Assembly: GCF_002068095.1 (NCBI RefSeq)
Contig: NZ_LWIG01000059.1
Coordinates: 1 to 63,737 of the forward strand
Length of the DNA: 63,737 nucleotides
DNA from: Bradyrhizobium sacchari
Lineage (GTDB): Bacteria; Pseudomonadota; Alphaproteobacteria; Rhizobiales; Xanthobacteraceae
Reading direction: 5' to 3'
Positions within the stretch are counted from its first letter, which is position 1. Every line of letters starts with the position of its first letter. The notes beneath the pieces were generated by a model that saw nothing but the letters and a program-made list of their open reading frames with translations, was not told where the DNA came from and made no database searches. Positions 27,382-36,217 of this stretch are shown here, one piece after another. A program made the position numbers and the translations under genes.

Positions 27382-29085
27382 ATGCGATCTGGAGTTCGTC
27401 TTTTGGCGGCCACGACAATTGCACTCGTCGCAAGTGGTGCCGCCAATGCGGCAGACCTTGAGCCGGAAGTGAAACTGCCACCGGCGGTGTGGAACTGGTC
27501 TGGAGGCTATATCGGCGGGCACGTCGGCGGCGGGTACGGCCAAACCTCCTTCAGCAATCCCTACGGTCCATCAATCTATGGCGGCATCGTCGATACGCCG
27601 GCGTTCCTTGCAGGTGGCCAGATCGGCTACAATTGGCAGAACAACAGTTGGGTGTTTGGTCTCGAGCTCGACGCCAGCGGTGTCGTCTCGGAGAGCACAA
27701 ACACCTGCCTCGCCGCCTCCGGGTTTGTCGTGAGCGCAAACTGCAAGGCAGGTCCCCACGTCTTTGCGACCGCGACCGGTCGTGTCGGCTACGCGTTTGG
27801 CGCGCTGGGCCGTACGCTCGCCTACCTCAAGGGAGGCGTGGCTTGGCAAAACAATCAGGGCGACATCGTCAACAACTTCGAAGGGGGCGGGCCACAGGAG
27901 AAAACCCATTTCGGCTATGGTCGCATCGGTGGCACCATCGGGCTGGGCGTCGAGCAAGCGCTTACGCCCGCATGGTCGGTTAAAGCTGAGTATGACTATC
28001 TGCATTTCGGCGGACCGAGCGTCGTAACGCCTCTAACAGTGCAGGGTCCGCCGTTCGCGGTTCTTCCGGCGAACACAACCAGCCTGTCCAGCGACTAGCA
28101 CATCGGAAAGATCGGGTTGAACTACCATTTTGGCGCTGACCCATGGACGGCGCAATGGTCCGATGCGCCGCTGTACGCGAAAAAACCCGCCGGTGCGCTA
28201 CCGATGGCTTACACGGCCGGTTGGTCGTTCGAAGGCGGATCGCGGCTCTGGCTCAGCCGCGGACGTTTTCAATGGGACCACAGCGCAGTGCCTTATGGCT
28301 CGCCTCTAGACCCCAGCATCCTTAGATCGAGGCTCACCTACCGCGGCCTTGACGGACTTTCCGGAGAGCTATTTGGCCGTATCGACAGCCCCTGGGGAGT
28401 GTTCCTGAAGAGCAACGTTGGCATCGGGCGCTTCAACAAAGGAAACGAGAACGATGAAGACTGGGGCGGCCTCAATCGCGGTCTCTCCTATAAGAACACG
28501 ATATCAGGCCAGGCAAACGGAAGGTTCACCTATTACACGGCCGATGCTGGTTACGATTTCCTGCGCGGCGCCAACTACAAGCTCGGTGGATTTATCGGCT
28601 GGACCTATTACGAACAAACTTCCGACAAGACAGGGTCTGTAGAGATCGCCAACCCGTTGGCTAAAACCTTGCCGCCGGGCGACGACAGGGTCGTTGGCAG
28701 CCAGACTACGCAGTGGAATGCACCTCGTGTCGGCCTAAGCGCCGAAACCATGCTCACCGACCGTTGGCGCTTAAACACCGATGTCGCCTACCTGCCCTGG
28801 ACCGATTTCAAGGGGCGCGACAACCATCTCTTGCGCGACAAGACCCACTTCTCTGAACAAGGGGGCAATGGGGGCGCCGGCGTCCAGATCGAAGGTGTGC
28901 TGTCCTACTTCATCACCAAAGACTTCAGCGTCGGCGTCGGCGGACGCTACTGGGCCATGTGGACCAACAGGCGCGGCGATTCTTTGTGCCGCGGCAGCGA
29001 CTGCGTTGGTGCTCCGGCTCGGTTTGCGAAGTACAGCATGGAGCGCTGGGGTACGTTCTTTCAGGCCTCCTATAGGTTCGATTGA
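27382..29085 (+). pseudogene. Outer-membrane beta-barrel protein split by an amber codon
   Basis: The frame begins at the ATG at 27382, after AGGGAAG, with a signal peptide (LLAATTIALVASGAANAADL). A porin-like Omp25/RopB-type barrel follows: WSGGYIGGHVGGGYGQTSF, GGQIGYNWQNNSWVFGLELD, and KAEYDYLHFGG. TAG at 28096-28098 interrupts it. The same frame then runs on without another stop to 29085: HIGKIGLNYHFG, a second barrel domain (GYDFLRGANYKLGGFIGWTY) and a proper terminal FQASYRFD. The full product would be about 567 residues. The rest of the gene is undamaged, so the mutation is recent, or the amber is suppressed at some rate. The N-terminal 238 residues alone lack a terminal Phe. Confidence 0.85.
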
Positions 29086-29095
29086 AAAATCACAC

Positions 29096-29580
29096 CTAAA
29101 GCCAACCGCTGGACGTCTTCGAAGCCAAGAAATGGCGCGCGCATCGAGCAAGGATCATTAGCCATGTCCTTGCCGGTCGCGGGGCCTTATCTAACTCCGA
29201 GCAGTTCGATCTTGAGCACATGGTCCGGGTAGCCATGAGACCATGCGCATCGTGCGCTTCGGTCAATGACATCGGGAGGGTTTCGGGCAGCGTGGATAGA
29301 GAATTGTAACCTATGTTCACGCGTTACAGCGTGACCGGGAGGGAATGAGGCAAGCTGTTCGCCGTGAACCGACAGAGTCTCGTGTCCGGCTGGAAGCAGA
29401 TCGGGCAGGCGCGTTAGCTCATTCCCGTTGAGCTGGAGATGCCGAAGACTAGGCGGGAGTGTTTCGGGCGGATGGGGCAGTCGATTGCGGTTGGCGTAGA
29501 GTAACTGCAGAGTGGGCGGAAGGCTCGGCGTCAGATCGGTCAGCTCGTTGTCATTGACGTTCAAACTATATAGCCCGGGC
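29096..29580 (-). pseudogene. Second LRR effector (NopM/IpaH-like) remnant
   Basis: On the minus strand LNVNDNELTDLTPSLPPTLQ, LYANRNRLPHPPETLPPSLR and LNGNELTRLPDLLPAG form three LRRs. After a frameshift near 29340, NIGYNSLSTLPETLP gives another. No N-terminal secretion region and no NEL domain remain. It is related to the remnant at 11600-12643 but not identical. Confidence 0.7.
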
Positions 29581-30039
29581 GGGAAAGCCTATATCTGCAA
29601 GGCGTTTAGTTCGAAAACAGCTTAAACAGCGCGCCAGTGTGCCGATAGCCAATCAATCGCAGACAGGGCTCAGTCCTGTTTTGACTTGATTTCCTGCATT
29701 ACGAGCTGGCCATTGCGTAGGTTGGCTAGCATCAAATGCAGCAGCTTGATCCTAAACCTCAGCAACTCAGCGTGCTCCATCTTTTGCTCATTGCGGGGGC
29801 ATTCAAGCTCGGGACAGAGGTGGCGGGTTGAAGACCCTCACCTTTCGCCAGCCTGCATCATTCGATCAATTTCGATCATTGCTTCAGCGGGTAAGACCTT
29901 CTCGACACGCACCAGCTATCAGCCCGGCAACGTCACCATGTTCAGCGGCAACTGAGGCTCAGGTCATGCAGCGCTCGGATATCCTTCGTGCAGGCGCGAA
30001 TCGGGCGGGGCAGGAAACGGCTGCGCACGCAGCAGCAAG
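29581..30039. other. Debris with an unidentified gene end
   Basis: A minus-strand stretch ending near 29672 reads NEQKMEHAELLRFRIKLLHL and MLANLRNGQLVMQEIKSKQD before a stop. It looks like the C-terminus of a real protein, but I cannot identify it. The rest shows nothing. Confidence 0.35.
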
Positions 30040-30255
30040 GCGATGGCTTCACCGTCGAGCGCCGAAAGGTGTTATTCTTTCCGCGGGCTCGATCAATTCC
30101 CCGCACTTGTTGATGCTTTCCGGTGTCGGTGATCCCATCATCACACAAGACATGGCATTATTCCCCACGTGGAAAGTCCTGAGGTTGGACGGAATTTGAT
30201 GGAGCACCCGGGTCTGTATGTCCTTGCCGAACTCGATGTAGAGACCGCGAATGCA
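30040..30255 (+). pseudogene. GMC oxidoreductase (choline-dehydrogenase type) remnant
   Basis: The sequence reads RAPKGVILSAGSINSPHLLM with LSGVGDP (GMC signature 2). In another frame it continues EVGRNLMEHPGLYVLAELDV. The normal protein has over 500 residues and only about 70 remain. Confidence 0.7.
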
Positions 30256-30261
30256 CTGTGT

Positions 30262-30357
30262 ATTGGGGGCGATATGAACGAGCAGGACCCGCGCGTCTGA
30301 GGCGCCGAGAATCTTGATCGCTCGAACATACTCTTTGCGGCGCTCGGACAAGGTCAC
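30262..30357 (-). pseudogene. Peptide/nickel-type ABC permease fragment
   Basis: The minus strand reads TLSERRKEYVRAIKILGASD, ARVLLVHIAPNT, which is the EAA-loop region of DppB/DppC-type permeases. Only about 30 residues remain, abutting the GMC remnant. Confidence 0.55.
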
Positions 30358-30369
30358 ACTGGGCGCTAC

Positions 30370-30612
30370 GCGAGCATACGCCGGCCAGCCGGCAAGAATG
30401 GCGGCACGATAAGAGCGGCGCTGGAGCGGTTGGTGAGCGAGGGCCTGGTGAAGCAGAAGCCGTACTCAGGCTGGGAAGTCGCAAGTTCGACATCCGAGGA
30501 CGCATGGGAGTTGTACACACTTCGATCCAGCTTGGAGGATCTCACCGCGCAGCTCGCTGCCGCCAACCCGAATCGTAGGCAACCGATCGAGGCCGCTTTC
30601 GAGGATCTGTAG
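30370..30612 (+). pseudogene. GntR-family regulator fragment
   Basis: It contains AALERLVSEGLVKQKPYSGW (end of the winged helix) and DAWELYTLRSSLEDLTAQLA (start of the FCD domain), then stops after PIEAAFEDL. The beginning of the HTH and most of the ligand domain are missing. Confidence 0.65.
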
Positions 30613-30680
30613 TCCACCGCGAAAAGCCGCAACCAGTGGGGCAAGGTCACACCAGCGGAATTGCCGGAGTGAGACACCCG

Positions 30681-31172
30681 TCACCGATTGCTTAGTCTAT
30701 CGCAGGGAGGCGTCTCAACTGGAACAGCAAAGCCAGCTTTTACCCGATCCAGTACGACCATCGTCTTGAAGCCTTTGATGTCCGGGTTCTTATGGGAGAA
30801 GCGTCTAGTGAACTCCTCATAATCCTCCATGCTGCGTGCGGTAACGTATAAGATAAAGTCAGCATCGCCAGTAACGTAGAAGCCGTTGACGACTTCAGCT
30901 GATGATTTGATGGTCTTCTTAAGCCTATCAATTATATCCGAACGCTCCCGCTCAAGTGTAACCAACACAAGCATTTGGAGTGGACTTCCAACTGCCTTCG
31001 GCGAAACGATTGAGACATCGGCCTCGATGATGCCTTCCGAACGGAGCCTCTTTAGTCTTCTTTGGCATGCCGTGGCCGAAAGCCCCGCCAGTTCACCGAT
31101 TGCCTCGGACGTTAGGCGGTTATTCTTTTGCACGATCTCGAGGATACGCGCGTCTACCCGATCGTATCGCAT
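30681..31172 (-). CDS. Lrp/AsnC-family transcriptional regulator
   Basis: The 163-residue protein starts at 31172 with GGGAG nearby (MRYDRVDARILEIVQKNNRL). It has the AsnC-type helix-turn-helix (EAIGELAGLSATACQRRLKR, about residues 22-45) and a RAM ligand domain (VVNGFYVTGDADFILYVTAR). An upstream in-frame extension of 81 codons is not coding in character. Such proteins usually regulate amino-acid transport or catabolism genes next door, but both neighbours are remnants, so the target is unknown. The gene itself is intact. Confidence 0.88.
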   Translation of the reverse strand: MRYDRVDARILEIVQKNNRLTSEAIGELAGLSATACQRRLKRLRSEGIIEADVSIVSPKAVGSPLQMLVLVTLERERSDIIDRLKKTIKSSAEVVNGFYVTGDADFILYVTARSMEDYEEFTRRFSHKNPDIKGFKTMVVLDRVKAGFAVPVETPPCDRLSNR

Positions 31173-31574
31173 AATCCACTCCCGCCTTGAGGTGAATTTC
31201 ACCGCCAGATTCCATGCGCCGGGCGCAGGAAATCGTTCCACAGCGGTGCCGCTGTCGGGCCAGGAACCGCTCGGAAACAAAGACAGCGCATTTACGCACC
31301 CTCGATTGCACGGCAGAGGAGAGAGCGCGCAACGCCGCCTTGTTTGTGAAAAAACAGTCCAACCTCGCCGAAGGACTAAGCTTCTGTTTAGAGAAGGTCT
31401 CTGCAAAGAACTCAACGCACGAGTGCAGAACGTTGAATATCTGCCGACGTCGGTGAAGTAGGACGACGAGCCAGAGCACCCCCGAAGGGAAAGTCGTCGC
31501 AGCCAGTGACAGTGAATTACAGTACGTTGCTCGTCTCACGTCGTAGAGCACTATCAATGTCACACCGCCCTTGT
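31173..31574. other. Upstream region of the Lrp gene
   Basis: No gene is supported. The part next to 31172 should hold the Lrp promoter. Confidence 0.4.
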
Positions 31575-31790
31575 GTTAGCCGTCTGCAACGCGCGAAGCC
31601 CACTTCTGGTACACCTCTCGGCGCGCTTTGAAGCGGTCGACGCATTTCTTGGAGCAACGGGCGTCCGCCACCAATAGTAGCGGATCAGCCCGAACCTTCC
31701 GCCGCGCATCGCGCAGCACTTTGCTGGTGAGAACCATCGAAGCTGTTGCGCATTCGTCGCCTCTTCTCGCATAGGCTGGACAGCCTCCAT
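31575..31790 (-). pseudogene. Degenerate copy of the small Cys-rich protein
   Basis: It matches the gene at 22343-22588: CCAMRGGRFGLIRYYWWRT in one frame, then after a one-base shift CSKKCVDRFKARREVYQKWA to a stop at about 31576. One Cys of the first pair is changed (CAMRGG for CAVCGG) and the frame is broken. Confidence 0.7.
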
Positions 31791-31943
31791 TTCTTCGCCG
31801 ATGGCGCGTGCAATCAAACCCGCTGTTCGAATTTCCGATGGGTCCGATCGCATAATGCGATGCAGGCGCCCCCGGGAATCGCCGACGTTTTGCTGAGGCG
31901 AACCACCGAACGGAACTTCATTATCACAGGTGCAAACACAGGA

Positions 31944-33095
31944 TCAGATCCGCCCCATGGTCACGAGACCAGTGAGGATCGCAAGAGCTTCAAATAGGAA
32001 GTAACTGCCAAATATCAGTTCTGCGTCGTGCGCGGTGTCGATGTCCCGCGCCAACGCTTTTCGGGTGAAACACCCCCCCGTGAGCATTCCAGGTGGCCGC
32101 TCGTCGGAAGGGACGACGGGCGTCAAGTATTCCGAGACCAGTTTGGCGACTGTCCGCTCCGCGAAGTCTCGGTACTTGGCGCCCGCAGTGGCGCCCAGTG
32201 CGGACGCAAGTCTCAAGGATGCTGCCGCGGCGATAGCGGTGGCCGCGGTATCCCGGCTCGTATTTGGAATTGCCGGATCGTCAAAGTCCCAATACGCGAC
32301 CAGATCCGTGGGGACGTGGTCGATCCACCAGTCCAGCACGCGCACCGCATACTCGCGCCACAGCGGCTCCTTTGGGCGAACCATTGCCGCATGAGCGGTA
32401 TAAAGAATCGCCCACCCCTGCGCACGTCCCCAAGTGCTCACATCGCTGTATCCCTTATGCGTGTGCGTCCTGAGCACCTTGCCGGTTTGCGGGTCGAGCG
32501 TGGACGACTGGATCACGGAATTATCAGGCCGAACATGAATCTCCAGTACCTTGCGCATGTGGGCATTGGCGATCTCGTCCATGCGTTGCTCCCCCAACTG
32601 GTCCGAGGCCCAGTAAAGCAATCCCGTCGCTTGGAGAGAGTCGATGCTGCTTTCAGCAGTACCAACAGCGTTGGCTTCCTCGGCATCCTGGCCGAGCGGG
32701 ATCAAGCCCAGCTTGGGATCGAACATCTGCTCCAGCGACCTGGCCGCCGTGAGCGCGGCATCGCGTGCCATCTCATCCGCGAAGAGGATGCTTCCAAGCG
32801 CCGCACCGTGGTAGAAGCCAAATCCTTTAAAAGCGGTCCGGAGCTGGGCTCGAGGCAACATTCTGCTCAGGGCCGCACGCGCGTCAGAAATCGGAAAGCG
32901 CTGTGGATCGGCCAGATGTGCAAGCCAAAGCTGGCCGACGAAGGCGCCCCCGGTCCAATCACCGTCGGGCGTGAACGTCCATTTTCCATCAGTGGTGCGA
33001 GCCCAGTGCGGCAGGCCTGCTTTGGCAGTTTCCCTCGTTTGCGCGATGCGCGCCAGCATTCGTTCGCGTGCGCACAAGTAATTGCTTCCGGACAT
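31944..33095 (-). CDS. Glycoside hydrolase family 88-type unsaturated glucuronyl hydrolase
   Basis: The 383-residue protein from the ATG at 33095 (GGAG upstream) looks like an alpha/alpha-barrel of the GH88/GH105 kind. These enzymes hydrate the 4,5-double bond of unsaturated uronyl oligosaccharides left by polysaccharide lyases. IDSLQATGLLYWAS holds an Asp at the position of the general acid/base. STWGRAQGWAILY and DTAATAIAAAASLRLA are family-like. The usual HDxGF block reads KGFGF here, so one expected active-site Asp is not where I look for it. No signal peptide is visible, so it acts in the cytosol. It follows the MFS gene by 61 bases and is likely co-transcribed. Confidence 0.75.
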   Translation of the reverse strand: MSGSNYLCARERMLARIAQTRETAKAGLPHWARTTDGKWTFTPDGDWTGGAFVGQLWLAHLADPQRFPISDARAALSRMLPRAQLRTAFKGFGFYHGAALGSILFADEMARDAALTAARSLEQMFDPKLGLIPLGQDAEEANAVGTAESSIDSLQATGLLYWASDQLGEQRMDEIANAHMRKVLEIHVRPDNSVIQSSTLDPQTGKVLRTHTHKGYSDVSTWGRAQGWAILYTAHAAMVRPKEPLWREYAVRVLDWWIDHVPTDLVAYWDFDDPAIPNTSRDTAATAIAAAASLRLASALGATAGAKYRDFAERTVAKLVSEYLTPVVPSDERPPGMLTGGCFTRKALARDIDTAHDAELIFGSYFLFEALAILTGLVTMGRI

Positions 33096-33156
33096 GTTTT
33101 CTCCAACAAAACGTCGGCCCCAGCAGAGCCCTGATTGAAAGGTGGAAGGGGCAAAT

Positions 33157-34503
33157 TCAGTCGCCGATGTAGACGAGCCCGCGCCTTTTTGCTGCGTGAT
33201 AGACGACGACGCTGAGCACCGCGACCGCAGATCCATAAACCGGGAACATCCATGCCATATTTGCGTGCTGCAACCAGACCAGCAAATAGGGTGAGGTACC
33301 GCCAAAGAGTGATACTCCAAGCGCATAGCCGACAGCGATGCCCGTCGTGCGCACCGCGCGCGGCATCAACGTGGTTGCGATGAAATTGTAGAGAGCCATG
33401 TTGAAGCCGACGACCGCGCCGCCGAACACCATTACAAAGAAGAAAGTGGAAATGCTCTTCTCGGAATAGAGCAACGTCAGGAAGAAGCACACCACGAGCA
33501 AGAGCCGTAGCAGTGTAAACGCGCGCGAAGCTCGAACCTTGTCGGCGAAGGCACCCACAAATGGCGCCGTCACGATCCAAATCACGCCCATCAGCGTCGT
33601 GATCCCGTACACCCAGGTGCTATTTTCCTTGAAGACGCCGTTCGCCAGGTTGGGCAAGCCAGCATTCCACGCGTAATTCGCGATCTGCACGGCCCCGACG
33701 ACCAGGATGACAGCGAGCAGCGAAAGGCGGACGCTCCAGAGGGTCTTCCAGACGCCACTGGTGGTCTCCTGAGTACGCGACAATTCGTCCCGATGCATGA
33801 CGTGTTTGATCAAGGTCTCTGGCAGTTTGCTGCGCAGATAAATGATCAGCAGGCCGAGCGCTCCGCCGATGGCAAAAGGTAGCCGCCAAGCCCAATCGTG
33901 CATTATCTCAGGTGTCACCGAGGCGCTCACGAGAAAGGCGACCAAACTGGATCCGAAGACACCGAGCTGAATGAACGTGCCGCTGATCAGGCCAAGGTAC
34001 CGCCCTTCCTGGCCTGGCGGAGCAAGTTCGATCGCAATGGCATTTGCGACTCCGGCCTCAGCGCCGGTAGCGAGTCCTTGGATAAGCCGGACGACCAACA
34101 ATATGACGGCCGCTGCGACGCCGAGCTCCTTGTAACTGGGCAAGACCGAAATAAGCAGCGAACACAAGGCCATCGCGGTGACGGAGATCATCATCACACG
34201 CTTGTGGCTGATGCGATCGGCGATCGGACCGAGTATCGCAGCTCCTACCGGTCGCGCGAAGAAGCCTGCGCCATAGACGGCGAGTGCGGCAAGCAGCGAT
34301 GTTGTCGGATCGCTGGACGGAAAGAAAAGCGGCGACAGAAAAGAAGCCATCATTCCGTAGACGGTCCAGTCGTACCACTCCAGGGCTACACCACCGCCCA
34401 AAGCAATGGTCATGCTCTTCGTGGCGACTTGTTTTTGGTGCGGCCCTTCAAGAGCCGAGCTTTGCGGACCGACTGAAGCGATGGGCTCAACGATGGTGGT
34501 CAT
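33157..34503 (-). CDS. MFS transporter, metabolite:H+ symporter type
   Basis: The 448-residue protein has about 12 hydrophobic segments and the MHS-family features: LEWYDWTVYGMMASFLSPLF in helix 1, GAAILGPIADRISHKRVMM with the RxxHK loop, and RLIQGLATGAEAG. MHS proteins carry carboxylates such as 2-oxoglutarate, shikimate or citrate. AGGAAA precedes the ATG. A LacI-type operator lies 26 bases upstream of the start, so it probably answers to the regulator at 38123. With the following GH88 gene it suggests uptake and breakdown of a uronate-like compound. Confidence 0.85.
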   Translation of the reverse strand: MTTIVEPIASVGPQSSALEGPHQKQVATKSMTIALGGGVALEWYDWTVYGMMASFLSPLFFPSSDPTTSLLAALAVYGAGFFARPVGAAILGPIADRISHKRVMMISVTAMALCSLLISVLPSYKELGVAAAVILLVVRLIQGLATGAEAGVANAIAIELAPPGQEGRYLGLISGTFIQLGVFGSSLVAFLVSASVTPEIMHDWAWRLPFAIGGALGLLIIYLRSKLPETLIKHVMHRDELSRTQETTSGVWKTLWSVRLSLLAVILVVGAVQIANYAWNAGLPNLANGVFKENSTWVYGITTLMGVIWIVTAPFVGAFADKVRASRAFTLLRLLLVVCFFLTLLYSEKSISTFFFVMVFGGAVVGFNMALYNFIATTLMPRAVRTTGIAVGYALGVSLFGGTSPYLLVWLQHANMAWMFPVYGSAVAVLSVVVYHAAKRRGLVYIGD

Positions 34504-34528
34504 TTTGGTTTCCTCGGGTTTATTATGA

Positions 34529-34542
34529 TGAAAACGTTTACA
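34529..34542. promoter_or_regulatory. LacI-type operator before the MFS-GH88 transcript
   Basis: TGAAAACGTTTACA is an imperfect palindrome with the AACGTT centre typical of LacI-family operators. It differs by one base from the site at 37923-37936. Confidence 0.7.
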
Positions 34543-34623
34543 TTTTCTCGCGACAGAAGCGCCCGTTGGGTTGTCGCATCGGGTACGACTCGCGAGATCA
34601 GGAGACGATTTGAGTATCTTCCC

Positions 34624-35409
34624 TCAACGTCCGGAGAATATTGGCTGCCGCTTTTCGACAAAGGCGGCCATGCCCTCCTTTTGGTCATCGGTGGTGAATG
34701 CATACCGAATAGCGCGCCGCTCGATCGCCAAGCCGGCCGACAATGGAGTTTCGTAAGCTGCTTGAATCGACTCCTTGGCCAACTGAGCAGCAATCGGCGC
34801 GCGTTTCGAGATGACGCGTGCTATCGCGAGCGCCCGTTCGACTAACTCAGACGCCGGCAGCACTTCGGATGCGAGCCCGGCAGCCACTGCTCTTTCCGCG
34901 CTGATTGGCTCACCTGTCAGCACCATCTGCATGGCGAGTGATTTGCCAATGCTCCGCGTCAACCGCTGGGTAGCGCCATCTCCTGGCATGATCCCGATCG
35001 TGATTTCCGGCTGCGCAAGCACGCTTCCTTCCGCGACAAGCAGGATGTCGGCGAGCATCGCGAGCTCAAGGCCGCCGCCGAGGCAGACGCCTCGAACCGC
35101 AGCAATGAGGGGCTTGGGGAACGCGGCGATGGAATCCCATGCATGCTGCCGTGCAGGATCGCTCAGCGCCTCAAAACCGTGTTGCTGCATCTCCTTGATG
35201 TCGGCTCCAGCGGAGAAGCCGCCCTCGTCGCCAGTTAAAACTACGCATCGCACCGCCTCATCCGAGCGAGCCGCACGAAGTGCATCCGCAAGCTGGCCCA
35301 GGAGCGCCGCACTCAATGCATTCCTTTGCTTTGGACGATTGAGCTGCAGCAGGAGTACGGCTGGGTCGGGCCGCTCGGCGACGATCAGAGGAGGGACAGC
35401 ATGATTCAT
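34624..35409 (-). CDS. Enoyl-CoA hydratase/isomerase family protein
   Basis: The 261-residue crotonase-fold protein shows GDEGGFSAGADIKEM (first oxyanion-hole region), AVRGVCLGGGLELAMLADIL with the second oxyanion glycine, and AQPEITIGIMPGDGATQRL with the Glu of typical hydratases. This pattern fits a true enoyl-CoA hydratase. GAAGGA lies before the ATG. It is the third gene of the CoA-transferase operon, 31 bases after the previous one. Confidence 0.88.
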   Translation of the reverse strand: MNHAVPPLIVAERPDPAVLLLQLNRPKQRNALSAALLGQLADALRAARSDEAVRCVVLTGDEGGFSAGADIKEMQQHGFEALSDPARQHAWDSIAAFPKPLIAAVRGVCLGGGLELAMLADILLVAEGSVLAQPEITIGIMPGDGATQRLTRSIGKSLAMQMVLTGEPISAERAVAAGLASEVLPASELVERALAIARVISKRAPIAAQLAKESIQAAYETPLSAGLAIERRAIRYAFTTDDQKEGMAAFVEKRQPIFSGR

Positions 35410-35440
35410 ATCATTCCTTCAAATCAAACTCTGCGGAGGG

Positions 35441-36205
35441 CTAGACGCCGGCGGCTTTCTTCGGAAGGAAGCGTTGCATATTCGCTTGCGCCGTCTCATG
35501 CAGAATGTTCTGAACGAAGTAGCGGTTTGCCAAGTCATCCATGACTTCTGCCCTCGCGGCTACCGAGGTGGAGAAAAACTGTTTCGTGGTGAGCACGGCA
35601 TGCGGCGGCATTGCCGCCAGGGCCTTGGCGTAGCGGAGCGCCGCCTCGCGAGCAGTCTCGGCCGGTGACGACAGAATATCCGCCAGTCCCAAGCGATGTG
35701 CCTCTACTCCGTCGATACCAGTCGGGCTCCAACTCAAGGACCGAGCCGCAAACGGACCGACGCGTGCGGCCAAAGTGTCCAGCCCGAAGCCCGGCAGCCA
35801 GCCTAAAGACACTTCCGGCAAGTGCCAGCGCGCTTCCCGAGCCGTTACAACAACATCGCACGACGCCGCCAACATAAGGCCCCCGCCCAAGGCAAACCCA
35901 TCCACCGCGCAGACGACAGGTTTTCTGACAAAAGCAAGAGAGCGCACAAATGCACCCAGCCGGCGATTCAGGTCAAAAGTGTCGTTGATATTGCCAGCCG
36001 AAAAATCCTTCAAGTCTGCGCCGGCCGAGAAACCGGGACCGTTTCCAGCGACCAGGATGACGTTCACAGCGGGGTCGCCGGCTGCCTTGTCCACCGACTC
36101 AAGCAAATCCTTCAGCATGTCTTCGCCGAGCGCGTTGCGCCGTTCTGGCCTATTCATCGCCAGGATCTGGACTTTGTCTTCGCATTCTATCGAGACGAAC
36201 TTCAC
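35441..36205 (-). CDS. Enoyl-CoA hydratase/isomerase family protein
   Basis: The 254-residue protein starts with GTG at 36205 after AAGGAGAGG. Crotonase motifs are GNGPGFSAGADLKDF and AVDGFALGGGLMLAASCDVV, with LPEVSLGWLPGFG in place of the ExxxGxxPG pattern of the neighbour. It is only distantly similar to the next gene. The two may act on different CoA esters or form one complex. It sits between the CoA-transferase and the second hydratase. Confidence 0.86.
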   Translation of the reverse strand: MKFVSIECEDKVQILAMNRPERRNALGEDMLKDLLESVDKAAGDPAVNVILVAGNGPGFSAGADLKDFSAGNINDTFDLNRRLGAFVRSLAFVRKPVVCAVDGFALGGGLMLAASCDVVVTAREARWHLPEVSLGWLPGFGLDTLAARVGPFAARSLSWSPTGIDGVEAHRLGLADILSSPAETAREAALRYAKALAAMPPHAVLTTKQFFSTSVAARAEVMDDLANRYFVQNILHETAQANMQRFLPKKAAGV

Positions 36206-36217
36206 GTCAACCTCTCC

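Noticed and set aside
32028..33134. A 368-codon plus-strand open frame
   Set aside because: Antisense to the GH88-type gene, with no motif or ribosome site of its own.
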